The notes: generated from the sequence alone by a model not told the origin. Shown: positions 54,113 to 62,420, counted from the stretch's first letter. The stretch is DNA of 64,000 bases from Cereibacter sphaeroides (GCA_003243455.1 QFQS01000001.1:496001-560000), one strand, 5' to 3'. Numbers and translations are program-made.

Positions 54113-54179
54113 TTGCCACACGGCAACGGTTGCCAGCAATAAAGACGATTGTTGCAAATTCGACAGAGAAATTGCGCAA
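54113..54179. promoter_or_regulatory. cluster of TTGC/GCAA palindromes between lipA and aqpZ
   Basis: Five overlapping or adjacent dyads occur here: TTGCC-ACAC-GGCAA (54113-54126), GGCAAC-G-GTTGCC (54122-54134), TTGC-CA-GCAA (54130-54139), TTGCAA (54152-54157) and TTGCGCAA (54172-54179). The centres of the last three are about 20 and 21 bp apart, two helical turns. This lies in the 280-bp gap between the divergent lipA and aqpZ. A dimeric repressor or activator array is inferred. Confidence 0.55.
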
Positions 54180-54289
54180 GGTTGACCTAGGGTTAAGCTG
54201 CCGGAAGGCATCCGGGACTATTGGCCCCGGACTTGCAACTGAGGCGACGCAGACAGGCCATAGCCTGCAAGTCGCCCGCAGGAGGGAAC

Positions 54290-54973
54290 ATGTCGAAAAA
54301 ACTTATAGCGGAGGTGTTGGGCACCTTCATTCTTGTCTTCTTTGGTTGCGGCGCGGCTGCAATTGCAGGCCCGCTTGTCGGATATACCGGGATCGCCCTT
54401 GCCTTCGGCATCTCGATCGTCGCCGCCGCATATGGCTTTGGCGCAATCTCGGGCGCGCATCTTAACCCTGCGGTGTCGCTGGGCTTTGTCGCCGCTGGCC
54501 GGATGAGCGTTGGCGACTTCATCGGCTATGCCATAGCGCAGATCGTCGGCGCGATCATCGCCGCCGCCGTGCTGTATGTGATCCTGAGCGGTCAGGGCGG
54601 CGGCGCCGTTCCGATCGCGGGTCTTGGTGCCAACGGCTATGGTCCGGGCTACCTGGGCGAATATACACTAGGCGCGGCCCTGGTGTTCGAAATCGTCGCG
54701 ACCTTCGTATTCGTCTCGGTGATCCTTGGGGCAACCGGCGTGGGTTCGGCGGCTGGTTTTGCTGGGCTCGCGATCGGTTTGACGCTGGCGGGTATCCACC
54801 TTGTCGGCATCAACGTGACCGGCGTGTCGGTGAACCCTGCCCGGTCGATCGGCCCGGCGCTGTTCACAGGCGGTTCGGCCCTGGCCCAGCTTTGGGTATT
54901 CATCGCGGCACCGCTGGTCGGGGGCGTTTTGGCGGGTATTGTCTATGGTGCGGGCCTGACCAAGGCTGACTGA
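54290..54973 (+). CDS. aqpZ: aquaporin Z
   Basis: 227 residues from the ATG at 54290, behind a strong AGGAGGG. Six membrane helices with two half-helices carrying N-P-A: H-L-N-P-A-V-S at about 62-68 and V-N-P-A-R-S-I-G-P near 183. The selectivity filter context (H-L-V-G-I-N-V-T-G before the second N-P-A) fits a water-selective aquaporin rather than a glycerol facilitator. A long untranslated upstream region contains the TTGC-palindrome cluster and a TCCGGG/CCCGGA stem (54211-54231). Confidence 0.96.
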   Translation: MSKKLIAEVLGTFILVFFGCGAAAIAGPLVGYTGIALAFGISIVAAAYGFGAISGAHLNPAVSLGFVAAGRMSVGDFIGYAIAQIVGAIIAAAVLYVILSGQGGGAVPIAGLGANGYGPGYLGEYTLGAALVFEIVATFVFVSVILGATGVGSAAGFAGLAIGLTLAGIHLVGINVTGVSVNPARSIGPALFTGGSALAQLWVFIAAPLVGGVLAGIVYGAGLTKAD

Positions 54974-54980
54974 TAGAGAG

Positions 54981-55012
54981 TGACGCCGCGGACAGGACTG
55001 CCCGCGGTGTCA
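54981..55012. terminator. bidirectional hairpin between aqpZ and the secreted hypothetical gene
   Basis: TGACGCCGCGG (54981-54991) pairs with CCGCGGTGTCA (55002-55012), 11 bp with one G-T pair and a 10-nt loop, between two convergent stops. No long T-run follows, but position supports a terminator. Confidence 0.55.
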
Positions 55013-55025
55013 GAAATACCGGGTT

Positions 55026-55694
55026 TCAGCGCGGCTGTTCCCAGACGACTGTATTGTTGAAGGCATACATCATGCAGGTCGCCACCACGGGATCGCCTTC
55101 ACAAGCCTTTTTTGCCTCGGCGATTGCGTTCGCATCGGTATCGGCGTTCTTCCAGGACCAATTGCCATTGGTGTTGAAAAAGAATGCCTTCGGCATCGGC
55201 GCATCGCGATAGGTGCGGGCAACCACACGATCCTGTTCGGCGATCAGCGGGATGCGGCGGAAGTTGAACGTGGTAGGATCATAATTCAGCATACGCGGCT
55301 GCTGAGCATAGCTGCCATCGGGACGCGCCGTTGATTTGCCATTGATCGAGACGATCCGGCACGGCTCGAAGTTGTAATACTCGCACCCCTCCAAAGCAGG
55401 CCGCGCCAGCTCTTCCAACGAGGCGATAGGTGAGGTCGAATAGCTGCCGCGATAATCCCAGATCTGGTTAGGGCTGACGACCAGGACATAGCCCAGGATC
55501 TTCCCCTCTTTATATTCGGCTATGCGATCCCGCATGTAACTCCGCGCGGCATCCGTCATCCAGGGCATCTGATCAAGGTTGAAATCGACAGCCGTCATCT
55601 CGATCACAGGAACCGCGCCCGACGACTCGGCCGCATGGCCAACCACGGGCGCCAGAAACAATGACGCCGCCAAAATATGTGCAATAAGCTTCAT
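55026..55694 (-). CDS. secreted protein of unknown function
   Basis: 222 residues with a clear signal peptide ending near residue 21 (V-V-G-H-A-A-E). The mature part has no motif I can name. It contains four Cys as two neighbouring pairs: C near 102 and 109 (G-C-E-Y-Y-N-F-E-P-C) and two near the end (K-A-C-E-G-D-P-V-V-A-T-C), suitable for disulfides. The aromatic-rich stretches I-W-D-Y-R-G-S-Y and N-G-N-W-S-W-K-N are notable. It is expected in the periplasm and is monocistronic, bounded by a hairpin terminator. Confidence 0.7.
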   Translation of the reverse strand: MKLIAHILAASLFLAPVVGHAAESSGAVPVIEMTAVDFNLDQMPWMTDAARSYMRDRIAEYKEGKILGYVLVVSPNQIWDYRGSYSTSPIASLEELARPALEGCEYYNFEPCRIVSINGKSTARPDGSYAQQPRMLNYDPTTFNFRRIPLIAEQDRVVARTYRDAPMPKAFFFNTNGNWSWKNADTDANAIAEAKKACEGDPVVATCMMYAFNNTVVWEQPR

Positions 55695-55829
55695 TCTGCG
55701 TCTCCTGACATCGGCCGGGGGCCACCCGGCACGCGGCGGAGACTAGCACCGCGCCTTTCTGGCAGGAAAAGATTTCCGTTGGGGAATGCGTGGCATCGCG
55801 CAGCGGTTGTCGAGGCCACGAAAGAGTGC

Positions 55830-56939
55830 CTATCCGATAAGCGGACCAGACCTGCCATAGGCTTCGTCATAGTGGCGCTTCAGGCGTTGCAGGGCGATGC
55901 GCAGCACGATCTTGCCCGACCGGGCTGACCATCCCATGCGCTTTTCCGCGGCCTCCAGCCCCTCCAGGAAACAGCAGCAACGCAGAACCATGTCACCCAG
56001 TCCCGGCCCCAGGTCGCGCAGTGCCCGCGCCACCCTGTCGCGCGCCGCGCGCGGACCTTCGGCCATTCCCGCATCGCCACGAAATCCGCCACGGTCGCCA
56101 CCGGTCAGGAAACGGTCCCAGTTCTGCGCGACCCGCGGCCCCATCTGGGCAAGCTCGAAATCCTCACGCAACCGTTCCGCCGCATCGACCAGTTCAGCCT
56201 CAAGAAACGGCTTGCCATCCTTGTCGCGGCGGCGGCCCAGCAGCGCCACCGGGCTTTCAGCAAGGTTGTAACGCTGGCGACGGGGGCCGTCCTCATCCTC
56301 GATCTCGCGCTCGTCCCAGTCTCGGTGCTGGTTGGCGAAAGGCGTCTGCGCCTCGGCCATGCCGCGCGGTTCGACCTCCATGAACCGCTTCAGCGCCGCC
56401 CGGCCCGGTGCCGTTATCTCATAGCTGGCGACCCGACCAGGTTTGGTGCAAGAGATCCAGTCCTTCAGCGCGAAAGCCTGCGCCAACGTGCGCTCAACCA
56501 CACCCGTTCGCTCGGTCCGCCCACCGGGCAGCGCGCGCAGCACCGCAGCCTTTTCCATATCCGCCGCAATGGCCAGAACTGCGCCGGGTTCGGACAGGCG
56601 GCGTAGGATGCGTCGCGCCTCGCGCGCTATGGTGGCGTTGTCGATCATCAGGTGTTCGGCACGGATGGGAGCTGACACGGTGGCGATATCCTCTGCGGGG
56701 GAAACAAGGGCGCATTGTGCACGGGCCCGCCCAAGCGCCGCCAACGCCTCATCCACAAGGGGATCGTCGCGGCGGTTTTCATAGCGCCTGACCTGCCGCA
56801 TCACCGTCGAAGCCGCACAACCCTTGCGACGCGCCAGGGCTCGCAGGGAAAGACCGTCTTCGGTGTGATGCAGATACAGACGCACGGCCTCGGGCAGCCA
56901 TGCCGGCAGATACACATCTGCACTTATGTTGGTTTTCAT
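55830..56939 (-). CDS. HTH-containing protein, DUF6456-like
   Basis: 369 residues from the ATG at 56937-56939. The N-terminal part (about 12-60) reads as an HTH: L-P-E-A-V-R-L-Y-L-H-H-T-E-D-G-L-S-L-R-A, then L-A-R-R-K-G-C-A-A-S-T-V-M-R-Q-V-R-R-Y-E. The C-terminal half (L-A-E-S-P-V-A-L-L-G-R-R-R-D-K-D-G-K and the final W-S-A-R-S-G-K-I-V-L-R-I-A-L-Q-R-L) resembles, from memory, a DUF6456 region of Rhodobacteraceae proteins. A DNA-binding role is likely; targets are unknown. No Shine-Dalgarno is well spaced before the ATG, so the start is uncertain. Confidence 0.7.
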   Translation of the reverse strand: MKTNISADVYLPAWLPEAVRLYLHHTEDGLSLRALARRKGCAASTVMRQVRRYENRRDDPLVDEALAALGRARAQCALVSPAEDIATVSAPIRAEHLMIDNATIAREARRILRRLSEPGAVLAIAADMEKAAVLRALPGGRTERTGVVERTLAQAFALKDWISCTKPGRVASYEITAPGRAALKRFMEVEPRGMAEAQTPFANQHRDWDEREIEDEDGPRRQRYNLAESPVALLGRRRDKDGKPFLEAELVDAAERLREDFELAQMGPRVAQNWDRFLTGGDRGGFRGDAGMAEGPRAARDRVARALRDLGPGLGDMVLRCCCFLEGLEAAEKRMGWSARSGKIVLRIALQRLKRHYDEAYGRSGPLIG

Positions 56940-57159
56940 CCCTGCGATCCAAGCCCCTTGCAGCAGGCCGATGGTGCCCCGTTTTGAGCGATTACAACCG
57001 TGGGATGCATTTCTTACCGGTTCGTTAATGGTAAAGCTTTTGCCAATAATTGTTTCCAAAACCTAAACTAAACTGACAAGGGCGAACGCAACTGCGGCGC
57101 GAATGCAACGCCCGGTTGTTCCGGTTAAACGTCAAACCTTCACAGCCGGAGACTCGCCA

Positions 57160-57453
57160 ATGACCGACCTGCGCAGCCTGCTTTCCAGCCTGGAGCGCCC
57201 TCGCTTACTGATCCGCGCCGCAAGGCATGGCCTTGTCGACTATCGCCGCGACCGCGATCTGCGTCGGCTGATTGGAGCAAGCACGGCCCCGACACCCACG
57301 GTCGCGGTGCCACGCCTGCTGTCCGAAGAGGCGCATATGGAAACAATCCGGCAGACCGGAGATGCCACTTACAGCATCGCCCGGCACATAGAGGTGCTGA
57401 TCGCGCTGATGGCCGAGGCGCGTCTGCTGATGCGCAGCGACGCGGTGGCCTGA
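57160..57453 (+). CDS. small helical protein, DUF6477-like
   Basis: 97 residues from the ATG at 57160, with GGAG eight bases upstream. The N-terminus L-R-S-L-L-S-S-L-E-R-P-R-L-L-I-R-A-A-R is followed by Y-R-R-D-R-D-L-R-R-L; the C-terminal half is an amphipathic helix (H-I-E-V-L-I-A-L-M-A-E-A-R-L-L). From memory this is a Rhodobacteraceae-restricted DUF6477 protein. It is divergent from the DUF6456-like gene (220 bp between starts), and the two may share regulation. No enzyme motif is seen. Confidence 0.7.
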   Translation: MTDLRSLLSSLERPRLLIRAARHGLVDYRRDRDLRRLIGASTAPTPTVAVPRLLSEEAHMETIRQTGDATYSIARHIEVLIALMAEARLLMRSDAVA

Positions 57454-57457
57454 AGCG

Positions 57458-57477
57458 CGGGCGCTTTTCAGCGCCCG
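57458..57477. terminator. bidirectional hairpin between DUF6477-like and mttB-like genes
   Basis: CGGGCGCT (57458-57465) and AGCGCCCG (57470-57477) form a perfect 8-bp stem with a TTTC loop, only 5 bp past the first stop and 8 bp before the second. It suits both convergent transcripts. Confidence 0.65.
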
Positions 57478-57484
57478 TTGCGGA

Positions 57485-59032
57485 TCAGATGAAGGCGTCG
57501 GGCATCGACGCCTTCTTGCGCGCCACATAATCGCGCAGGCCCTCGGCAATGCCTTCGTCCAGCGCGGGCGGCTGATAATCACCCAGCATCTTGGCGACAC
57601 GCTCGGATGCCAGCGCCTCGGTATCGCGCGCGCCTTCCTCGTCCCAGGTCTCGAACGGCTTGTAGTCCAGCAGTTCGGTGCGCCAGAACGCGCTCTTGAA
57701 ATTGTCCTGCGTGTGCTGGCAGCCAAGGTAATGGCCACCCGGCCCAACCTCGCGGATGGCGGACATGCCCTGCCCGTTCTCGTCCATCATCACGCCCTTG
57801 GCGAGGTGATGCAGCGTGCCCAACTGGTCGGCGTCCATGACGAACTTCTCGTAGGACGACACGAGGCCACCCTCCAGCCAGCCGCAGGCGTGCAGCATGA
57901 AGTTCACACCCGCCAGCAACGCCATGTTCAGCGAGTTCGCACTCTCATACGCCGCCTGAGCATCCGGCAATTTCGACCCGCAGAAGGCCCCGCCCGACCT
58001 GTAAGGCAGTCCCAGACGGCGGGCGAGTTGTCCCGCGCCATAGGTGATATGCGCGGCCTCGGGCGTGCCAAACGTCGGCGCGCCAGAGTTCATGTCGATC
58101 GAGGTCACGAAGGCGCCGAAGATCACCGGCGCACCGGCCCGGACCAACTGGCTATAGGCGCACCCCGCCAGAACCTCGGCCAGAACCTGCGTCAGCGTCC
58201 CGGCCACCGTCACCGGGGCCATGGCACCGCCGACGATGAAGGGGCTGACGATCGCCGCCTGATTGTGGCGCGCATAGACCTCCAGCGCGCCCATCATCGT
58301 CGAATCGAATGTCAACGGACTGTTGATGTTGATCAGGCTGGTCATCACGGTGTTGCTGGCGACGAAATCCTTGCCGAACAGGATCTCGCACATCTCGACC
58401 GAGTCCTGCGCGCGGCTGGGTTCGGTGACAGACCCCATGAAGGGCTTGTCGGACAGTTCCATATGCGCCAGCAGCATGTCGAGGTGACGCTTGTTCACCG
58501 GAACGTCGGTAGGCTCACAAACCGTGCCGCCCGAATGCTGCAGCCACTTGGACATGTAGCCCAGCTTCACGAAGTTACGGAAATCCGCGATGGTCGCATA
58601 GCGGCGTCCCCCCTCGCGATCACGGACGAAGGGCGGTCCATAGACCGGGGCCAGCACCAGATTGCGGCCACCGACATCGACGCTGCGGCCCGGATTGCGG
58701 GCGTGTTGCACGAAGGTTTTCGGCGCGGTCGCGATCAGCTTGCGGGCAAGGCCACGCGGAATGCGAACCCGCTCGCCCTTCACGTCGGCTCCTGCCGCGC
58801 GCCACAGATCCAGCGCCGCCGGGTTGTCAACGAAGTTCACGCCGATCTCTTCCAGAACCGTCTCGGCGTTATACTCGATGATCTCGAGCGCTTCTTCGTT
58901 CAGGATCTCGAAGTTCGGGATGTTGCGCCGGATCGTGTCCGCCACGTCAAAGCTGATCGCCGTGCGTTCTGCCCGCCGCGCCGAACCGCCCCCACCGCGC
59001 GCCCGCCGCCCTGCTGCCGCAACATCGCTCAT
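57485..59032 (-). CDS. MttB-superfamily methyltransferase (non-pyrrolysine)
   Basis: 515 residues from the ATG at 59030-59032, with GGAGG eight bases upstream. It belongs to the trimethylamine methyltransferase (MttB) superfamily: N-terminal N-A-E-T-V-L-E-E-I-G-V-N-F, then G-P-P-F-V-R-D, central S-P-L-T-F-D-S-T-M-M-G-A-L, and G-A-P-V-I-F-G. The frame has no in-frame amber, so it is not a pyrrolysine enzyme; such members act on glycine betaine, proline betaine or carnitine. No corrinoid protein or MtbA-like partner lies in the window, so the methyl acceptor and substrate are unknown. A strong hairpin at 59122-59154 precedes it. Confidence 0.9.
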   Translation of the reverse strand: MSDVAAAGRRARGGGGSARRAERTAISFDVADTIRRNIPNFEILNEEALEIIEYNAETVLEEIGVNFVDNPAALDLWRAAGADVKGERVRIPRGLARKLIATAPKTFVQHARNPGRSVDVGGRNLVLAPVYGPPFVRDREGGRRYATIADFRNFVKLGYMSKWLQHSGGTVCEPTDVPVNKRHLDMLLAHMELSDKPFMGSVTEPSRAQDSVEMCEILFGKDFVASNTVMTSLININSPLTFDSTMMGALEVYARHNQAAIVSPFIVGGAMAPVTVAGTLTQVLAEVLAGCAYSQLVRAGAPVIFGAFVTSIDMNSGAPTFGTPEAAHITYGAGQLARRLGLPYRSGGAFCGSKLPDAQAAYESANSLNMALLAGVNFMLHACGWLEGGLVSSYEKFVMDADQLGTLHHLAKGVMMDENGQGMSAIREVGPGGHYLGCQHTQDNFKSAFWRTELLDYKPFETWDEEGARDTEALASERVAKMLGDYQPPALDEGIAEGLRDYVARKKASMPDAFI

Positions 59033-59121
59033 GCCCAAGTCCTCCGCCGATTATGCCTTGTCTATGTCGCCAATTGATTGTGATCAGAGGGATGAAACCG
59101 CCATCTGAGGCCGGAAAACGA

Positions 59122-59154
59122 CATGTGCCGCCGATAGAAAATCGTCGGCACATG
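59122..59154 (-). promoter_or_regulatory. 14-position hairpin upstream of the mttB-like gene
   Basis: Arms at 59122-59135 and 59141-59154 pair at 13 of 14 positions (one C-T mismatch) around an AGAAA loop. On the minus strand it is followed by TCGTTTTCC, so it looks like a leader terminator or attenuator of the mttB-like transcript; alternatively it is a protein-binding dyad. Confidence 0.5.
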
Positions 59155-59255
59155 GTGTGGGCGTCAGGGGAATGCGCCCCAGCAGGCACGGGCACGAAGA
59201 AGACCCCTGGTTGCTCAGCGCCAAGTCGCCATGTCGTAAACGAAATGAAATCCGA

Positions 59256-59307
59256 GGGTTATGTATACAGACACTTGCGGATTCGACGCCTTACGTCCAC
59301 ATAACCC
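59256..59307 (+). promoter_or_regulatory. inverted repeat in the guaA upstream region
   Basis: GGGTTATGT (59256-59264) and ACATAACCC (59299-59307) can close a 34-nt segment. It lies about 130 bp before the guaA ATG and could fold as a leader element. It is too short for a tRNA and I matched no known riboswitch. Confidence 0.4.
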
Positions 59308-59435
59308 CCAACGACAGCGTAGTCGCCACGGCCCGTTCCCGCATCCTTGCCCTCGGTCAGGCGCACCCCCGCGCCCCCGCCGATAAGATCCGACCCTGCT
59401 TGCGCAGCCCTTTCCGAGCGCGTAACCACACGCGC

Positions 59436-60992
59436 ATGACCCAGCATCAGCGCCTGCTTATCATCGACTTCGGCAGTCAAGTGACCCAGCTTATCGCGCG
59501 CCGGTTGCGAGAGCTGAACGTCTACTGCGAAATCCACCCCTATCAGAAGGTCACGGAAGCCTTCCTGAAGGACTTCGCCCCGCAGGCGATCATCCTGTCG
59601 GGTGGCCCCTCGTCGGTCTTTGCCGAAGGTGCGCCACTGCCCCCGATGGCGGCATTCGAGGCGGGCGTTCCCGTGCTGGGTATCTGCTATGGCCAGCAGG
59701 CGATGATGCACATGCTGGGCGGCAAGGTCGAACGCGGCCACGGCACCGCCGAGTTCGGCCGCGCCTTCGTGACCCCCTCTGGTGCCACCCTGCCCCTGCT
59801 GGACGGCTGGTTCGAGGATGGGCGCGAACAGGTGTGGATGAGCCATGGCGACCACGTCTCGGCCATCGCCCCCGGCTTTCAGGTCTACGGCACCTCGCCC
59901 AACGCGCCATTTGCCATCACGGCGGACGCGGGCCGCGACTTCTACGCCGTCCAGTTCCACCCCGAGGTGCACCACACCCCGCGCGGTGCCAAGTTCTATG
60001 AGAACTTCGTGCGTCTGGCAGGCTTCACCGGCGACTGGACCATGGGCGCCTATCGTGAGGACGCCATCGCCAAGATCCGCGCTCAGGTCGGCAATGAAAA
60101 GGTCATCTGCGGCCTCTCCGGTGGCGTAGATTCCTCAGTCGCCGCCGTCCTGATCCACGAAGCCATCGGCGACCAGCTGACCTGCGTCTTCGTCGACCAC
60201 GGGTTGCTGCGTCAGGGTGAAGCCGAACAGGTCGTGGAAATGTTCCGCGGGACCTACAACATCCCGCTGATTCATGCCGACGAGAGCGACCTCTTCCTGA
60301 ACGCGCTGGAAGGTGTCACCGACCCGGAAGTGAAGCGGAAAACTATCGGACGTCTGTTCATCGAGGTGTTCGAGAAACACGCCAAATCCGTTGGCGGCGC
60401 GAAATTCCTCGCGCAAGGCACCCTTTACCCCGACGTCATCGAAAGCGTCAGCTTCTCGGGCGGTCCCTCGGTCACGATCAAAAGCCACCACAACGTCGGT
60501 GGCCTGCCCGAAAAGATGGGCATGAAACTGGTCGAACCGCTGCGAGAGCTGTTCAAGGACGAGGTGCGCGCGCTTGGCTGCGAGCTTGGCCTGCCGCAAA
60601 GCTTCATCGGCCGTCATCCCTTCCCCGGCCCCGGCCTTGCCATCCGCTGCCCCGGAGAGATCACGCGCGAGAAACTGGAAATCCTGCGCCAGGCCGATGC
60701 CGTCTATATCGACCAGATCCGCAAGCACGGGCTTTACGACGACATCTGGCAGGCCTTCGTGGCTCTCCTGCCCGTCCGTACCGTCGGCGTCATGGGCGAC
60801 GGGCGCACCTACGACTACGCTTGTGCCTTGCGCGCGGTGACGAGCGTGGACGGCATGACCGCCGACTACTATCCCTTCACCCACGATTTCCTCGGCGAAA
60901 CCGCGACCCGCATCATCAACGAAGTACGCGGCATCAACCGGGTTACCTACGACATCACCTCGAAACCGCCGGGCACGATCGAGTGGGAATAG
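59436..60992 (+). CDS. guaA: GMP synthase (glutamine-hydrolysing)
   Basis: 518 residues from the ATG at 59436. The class I glutamine amidotransferase part has its Cys84 in G-I-C-Y-G-Q-Q and the H-x-E pair in Q-F-H-P-E-V. The ATP pyrophosphatase part carries S-G-G-V-D-S-S near residue 230, and the C-terminal dimerisation part has N-R-V-T-Y-D-I-T-S-K-P-P-G-T-I-E-W-E at the end. It turns XMP into GMP. The chosen start gives the usual M-T-Q-H-Q-R-L-L-I-I-D-F-G-S-Q; no strong Shine-Dalgarno is visible. It converges with the cytochrome gene. Confidence 0.97.
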   Translation: MTQHQRLLIIDFGSQVTQLIARRLRELNVYCEIHPYQKVTEAFLKDFAPQAIILSGGPSSVFAEGAPLPPMAAFEAGVPVLGICYGQQAMMHMLGGKVERGHGTAEFGRAFVTPSGATLPLLDGWFEDGREQVWMSHGDHVSAIAPGFQVYGTSPNAPFAITADAGRDFYAVQFHPEVHHTPRGAKFYENFVRLAGFTGDWTMGAYREDAIAKIRAQVGNEKVICGLSGGVDSSVAAVLIHEAIGDQLTCVFVDHGLLRQGEAEQVVEMFRGTYNIPLIHADESDLFLNALEGVTDPEVKRKTIGRLFIEVFEKHAKSVGGAKFLAQGTLYPDVIESVSFSGGPSVTIKSHHNVGGLPEKMGMKLVEPLRELFKDEVRALGCELGLPQSFIGRHPFPGPGLAIRCPGEITREKLEILRQADAVYIDQIRKHGLYDDIWQAFVALLPVRTVGVMGDGRTYDYACALRAVTSVDGMTADYYPFTHDFLGETATRIINEVRGINRVTYDITSKPPGTIEWE

Positions 60993-61005
60993 GCCCCGCG
61001 CCTGC

Positions 61006-61479
61006 CTACTGCTGCGGCATGACAGGCGCCATCAGCAGGTAGGGCGTCTTCGGCTCCTGATCGGGCGGGACCGTGCCGGGCATGGCGTCGCCCGGATCGC
61101 CAAGCGAGGCGATGTAGCGGTAGAGCGATCGCACCTCGACCTCGTTCATCGCATTGACGTTGTACCAGGGCATCGGAGGCAGCGCCTTGAAGTTGCGGGT
61201 ATATTCCAGAAATTCATCCTCGGTCCGCGCTGCTACCGTCAGGCGCAGGTTGCTGGCGTAGGTGGTGCCCCACGGTCCGCGCCAGCCCATCGGCACGCCC
61301 TTCAACGCAGCCGCGGGGTCCACCACGCCGCCGCTTTCGTTGTAACCGGCGGTATGGCAATCGTGGCAGCCGCTGGTCACGGCCAGCCGCGCACCGCGTT
61401 CGACGGAAGGTTCGTCCTGCGCCAGTGCGGGGAGTGAAAAGCCTGCGGCCAAAGCCGCGGCATAGATGCTGATCTTCAT
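61006..61479 (-). CDS. secreted monohaem cytochrome c
   Basis: 157 residues from the ATG at 61477-61479. The signal peptide ends near S-L-P-A-L-A (residue 20). A single haem site C-H-D-C-H at 38-42 is followed by T-A-G-Y-N. Methionines in M-G-W-R-G-P-W-G-T and P-P-M-P-W-Y could give the sixth ligand. The C-terminus L-L-M-A-P-V-M-P-Q-Q is family-variable. A small periplasmic electron carrier of unknown partner; no oxidoreductase gene is adjacent. Confidence 0.88.
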   Translation of the reverse strand: MKISIYAAALAAGFSLPALAQDEPSVERGARLAVTSGCHDCHTAGYNESGGVVDPAAALKGVPMGWRGPWGTTYASNLRLTVAARTEDEFLEYTRNFKALPPMPWYNVNAMNEVEVRSLYRYIASLGDPGDAMPGTVPPDQEPKTPYLLMAPVMPQQ

Positions 61480-61589
61480 GCTTGCCTCGATAGGTGCGTT
61501 TGCCGGATCGATACTTGGCGGGATGGGCGTCAGCCCATCGTCATCCGCGATGGCGGACCGCCGGTTCGGGGTCCGGCGGCCCTGCCCGA

Positions 61590-62420
61590 CTAGCTTTTGA
61601 TGAAAGCCAGAAGATCGGGGTTCACCACATCTGGGTGCGTCGTGCACATGCCGTGCGGCAGGCCTTCATAAGTCTTGAGCTTGCCATTCTTCAAAAGCTT
61701 GATCGCCTTCAGCGCGGAATCGGCGATTGGCACGATCTGGTCGTCCGTGCCGTGCATGACCAGCACGGGAACCGTGATCTTCTTCAGATCCTCGGTGAAG
61801 TCGGTTTCGGAAAAGGCCTTGATGCAGTCGTAATGCGCCTTCGCGCCGCCCATCATGCCCTGTCGCCACCAGTTGTCGATCACGCCCTGATCGACCTTGG
61901 CGCCCGCACGGTTGTAGCCATAGAACGGCCCCGCCGGCACATCGACAAAGAACTGGGCGCGGTTGGCCAACAGAGCGGCGCGTAACCCGTCGAAAACCTC
62001 GATCGGCAGCCCCTCGGGGTTGGCCGCCGACTTCACCATGATCGGCGGCACCGCCCCGATCAACACCGCCTTCGACACCCGGCCCGCCTCAGCGCGGGCA
62101 ACGTAATGGGCGACTTCGCCACCGCCGGTCGAATGGCCGATGTGGATGGCACCCTTCAGGTCAAGCGCCTTTGCCAGTTCGGCCACATCGGCGGCATAAG
62201 TGTCCATCTCATTGCCCGTCGCCGTCTGGGTCGAACGCCCATGCCCCCTGCGGTCATGGGCAATCACGCGATAGCCCTTTTCCAGGAAAAACATCATCTG
62301 GTTGTCCCAGTCGTCCCCGCTCAGCGGCCAGCCGTGGTGAAAGACCAGCGCCTGCGCGCTCTTGGCACCCCAATCCTTGTAGTAGATTTCGGTGCCGTCC
62401 TTGGTTGTTATGATAGTCAT
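61590..62420 (-). CDS. alpha/beta hydrolase, non-haem chloroperoxidase type
   Basis: 276 residues from the ATG at 62418-62420, preceded by AGGAG. The nucleophile elbow is G-H-S-T-G-G with Ser97; acid and base are in H-G-T-D-D-Q-I-V-P and L-P-H-G-M. The oxyanion block F-H-H-G-W-P-L is at about 27-33. These marks fit cofactor-free haloperoxidase/perhydrolase-like enzymes, which are in practice esterases or perhydrolases. No signal peptide. It is monocistronic; the gap to the next gene (62421-62719, 299 bp) shows only a CCGCGC/GCGCGG stem at 62581-62600 and no clear promoter. Confidence 0.92.
   Translation of the reverse strand: MTIITTKDGTEIYYKDWGAKSAQALVFHHGWPLSGDDWDNQMMFFLEKGYRVIAHDRRGHGRSTQTATGNEMDTYAADVAELAKALDLKGAIHIGHSTGGGEVAHYVARAEAGRVSKAVLIGAVPPIMVKSAANPEGLPIEVFDGLRAALLANRAQFFVDVPAGPFYGYNRAGAKVDQGVIDNWWRQGMMGGAKAHYDCIKAFSETDFTEDLKKITVPVLVMHGTDDQIVPIADSALKAIKLLKNGKLKTYEGLPHGMCTTHPDVVNPDLLAFIKS

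Larger units (their letters stand above)
59033..59435. other. 403-bp divergent intergenic region with structured segments, no gene seen
   Basis: Between the mttB-like and guaA starts no reading frame has coding character. It holds a long hairpin (59122-59154) and a 9-bp inverted repeat (59256-59307). Both can form RNA structure; no tRNA, cobalamin box or known riboswitch pattern was recognised. Confidence 0.6.

Noticed and set aside
57485..59032. pyrrolysine-containing trimethylamine methyltransferase
   Set aside because: The frame is uninterrupted by TAG and no pyl genes are present, so the Pyl-type assignment is not supported.
59256..59307. tRNA-like reading of the guaA upstream repeat
   Set aside because: Only 52 nt between the ends, with no T-arm or anticodon arm; kept only as a possible leader structure.
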